DNA of 29,655 nt from Hofstenia miamia (taxonomy: Eukaryota > Xenacoelomorpha > Acoela), in NCBI GenBank assembly GCA_004352715.1, contig SCFE01000017.1:668559-698213 (forward strand), given 5' to 3'. Made by a program: the position numbers and the translations under genes. Numbering within the stretch: position 1 is the first letter of the stretch; every line of letters starts with the position of its first letter. The notes beneath the pieces were generated by a model that did not search any database, was not told the origin of the DNA, and was given only the letters and a program-made list of their open reading frames with translations. Of the stretch, positions 27,953 to 29,655 are shown piece by piece.

Positions 27953-29299
27953 CCTAACAGTCGGCAAAAATTCTTTAATCAATTAAATTCTATTCGAGCA
28001 AAATGGCGATACGTCCATAAATTTATTGGAAAATCTAAAGGTCTTTCATCCGAAATAAATGAATTAAACATCAATAATACGACCGTAACAGACAAAACTC
28101 AAATACTAAATCATTTAAATTCAACATTCAAAGTAATTGGAAATTTCAATTTCCTACCTTATAAAAAAACAAAATTCTGATAATCTCAAACCATCAAAAC
28201 AATTTTCCTTTAGACTTGCTAGAATTAATGAATTAGAAAACATTGTGAAAAATTAATAAATTCCCAGCAAAATCATACTTTTCTTTTAGACTCGTAAATG
28301 TAAATGAACTATAAACCATAATAAAAAAATTAGACACAAACAAAACAACAGCATCCTATAATCTTCCTATCTTTATTATTAAACGTCATTTTCATATCTT
28401 TAGTGAACATCCACTATATGCATTTAACCAATGCATTATTGATAATGAATTCCCGGATATATTTAAGAAATCTGAAATAAGCCCTATATATAAAAAGGCG
28501 ACCTTCTAAATGCACAAAATTATAGGCCCATTTCCATTGGTCATCCCTTAATAAACTATTTGAAAAATTATTAAATAATCAAATAAATGCACATTTGATA
28601 TCTGAAAATATTCTTTCAAAAAAAAAACAATGTGGTTTTCGTAATGATTATAGCACTCAAGATGCAATTTTATCAATATCAAAATAAATAAGATCTAATT
28701 TAACCCTAAACAAATGTATTGCACTCCTTGATTTGAGCAAAGCTGTTAACTCAATGAATTTTGATATATTGGGACAAATTTATATATTATAACCTTGATA
28801 ACAAATCTGTTAACTTAATAATGACTTTCCTTAAAAATCGACAGCAAAGAGTTATACTTAATGGTAAAAAATCAAAATATATTGTAACGGACCGTGGGGT
28901 TCCACTGGGCACAGTTCTTGGACTTATTCTATTTGCAATCTATGTTAATGACATAACTCAACAGGTAAAAAACAGTATTTATTTATATATATGCAGATGA
29001 TACCTGTCTTATAAGTACTGATATAAATGCCTTTAATGCAACGAAAAATCTCCAATATGACATTGAAAATTTAACAAAATATTTCTCAAATAATCAATTG
29101 AAAGTAAATATTGAAAAACAATTTATAATATTCCCCCTAAGACAAACAGAAATCTGTCAAAAAACATAGAACTTAAATTAAATAATGTACCAATAAAGCA
29201 AAGCGAATCTATTAACTATTTAGGTGTTGAAATTGACAATGATTTAAATTTCGAACAATTCTTCATGGCTAAGATTAAAAAATGGCTTCTGGAGTTAGG
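27953..29299 (+). mobile_element. LINE A, copy 3: 5' part, ending at the hAT target duplication
   Basis: It starts with the pre-RT linker (KWRYVHKFIGKSKG at about 28000-28040), corresponding to 10700 in copy 1. RT follows in several frames: IFKKSEISPIYKK near 28460, QCGFRNDYSTQDA near 28627-28670, LLDLSKAVNSMNFDIL near 28727-28770, GVPLGTVLGLILF at 28898-28937, and YADDT at 28990-29004 after a small shift in a (TA)n run. YADD is the polymerase active site and is present here, unlike in copy 1. The element stops at GAGTTAGG (29292-29299), where the hAT left end begins. Confidence 0.85.
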
Positions 29300-29655
29300 T
29301 AGGGCCGCGACAAATGTTCAAATTGACATTCGAACGTTCGGACTATCGGATTACACAAACACATCGTTACCACCTTACAATCAAAACTGAAGTATTCCTT
29401 TGAAAATAATCGTAACACAAAAGATAAAAAGTAACACAAAAAGTAAAAATTAAATGAAAAAAATAATCACAGCACTGGCGTGCTTACTTTGAGTAAATAA
29501 GATTCCAGTTCTCATGAATAAATATTTGCATGTCTGCATGCTCGGGTGATAAGGACGCACGTTTCTTTGATATAACGTTGCCTGCTGTACTAAAAATTCG
29601 CTCCGATGGAGTACTTGTTGCTGGAATGCAGAACACCATTTTGGCGATTTTCGAC
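29300..29655. mobile_element. Left end of a hAT transposon, continuing beyond the window
   Basis: The terminus TAGGGCCGCGACAAA at 29300-29314 matches the right end at 25612-25626. Subterminal CATTCGAACG and CGAACGTTCG lie at 29328-29340. The flanking octamer GAGTTAGG at 29292-29299 is the same as at 25627-25634. The 3' end of a transposase gene, on the minus strand, begins 184 bases inside the element, which fits a short 3' UTR. Confidence 0.85.
29484..29655 (-). CDS. hAT transposase, C-terminal dimerisation domain (partial)
   Basis: The minus-strand frame enters from beyond the window edge and ends in a TAA at 29484-29486, giving 56 residues. It contains CIPATSTPSERIFSTAGN, then KKRASLSPEHADMQIF and HENW. 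This is the hallmark of the hAT C-terminal dimerisation domain (hATC), as in ZBED-type proteins and active hAT transposases. The conserved Ser-Glu-Arg-x-Phe-Ser-x-Ala-Gly core is intact, and there is no stop or frameshift in the visible part. The domain holds the transposase oligomer together and includes part of the catalytic fold. The open frame makes this the least damaged protein in the window; whether the rest is intact cannot be seen. Confidence 0.92.
   Translation of the reverse strand, partial: SKIAKMVFCIPATSTPSERIFSTAGNVISKKRASLSPEHADMQIFIHENWNLIYSK

Noticed and set aside
1-29655. tRNA and rRNA genes
   Set aside because: I looked for A/B-box patterns and rRNA-like sequence and saw none I could support.

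Overview
The window is an AT-rich, non-coding-dominated stretch of a eukaryotic genome, almost certainly from an invertebrate animal. No bacterial gene organisation is present: there are no operons, ribosome binding sites or long intact ORFs. Nearly everything recognisable is a transposable element, most of it broken. The animal assignment rests on APE-type LINEs with an SGNH-esterase ORF1 and a 2A-like peptide, a Ty3/Gypsy element, hAT elements and an animal-type transposase-derived gene. I could not narrow the host to a phylum.

Layout. 1-420: 3' end of a LINE. 1539-about 10600: one decayed Ty3/Gypsy element (primer-binding site, gag with coiled coil, capsid and zinc knuckle, protease, reverse transcriptase N-terminus, integrase, and an unrecognised third ORF in the env position). 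It is nested with a palindrome-rich non-autonomous DNA element (2413-3303), a LINE tail (6360-6991) and a diverged relative of the palindrome element (7521-8171). About 10600-12285: first copy of LINE family A. 12973-18175: LINE D (ORF1 esterase, 2A peptide, endonuclease, reverse transcriptase), interrupted by a reverse-oriented palindrome element (13028-15030). That element surrounds a C2H2 zinc-finger exon and its CCAAT-box promoter-like region (14118-14640), which probably come from elsewhere. 19516-22253: no gene recognised, but two MITE-like regions. 23254-24335, minus strand: exons of transposase-derived genes plus a 170-bp hAT MITE. 25336-29655: right end of a hAT element, 3' part of LINE A, a spacer, a foldback MITE, 5' part of LINE A, and left end of a hAT element with its transposase C-terminus.

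The assembly needs caution. Four N-runs (5183-5525, 6748-6768, 13575-13604 and the single N at 17 bases past 18500) are flanked by near-identical direct repeats. In three of them the repeats end exactly at the Ns, so they look like unmerged contig overlaps or haplotypes rather than biology. The single N at 14927 also looks like a contig join inside a repeat.

The most interesting signals are these. (1) The hAT and LINE A halves share the same 8-bp target duplication but lie in permuted order. (2) A palindrome element family shares its core with another family that has entirely different termini. (3) A signal-peptide-like leader precedes a 2A-like motif in LINE D. (4) The Gypsy element has an unidentified third ORF.
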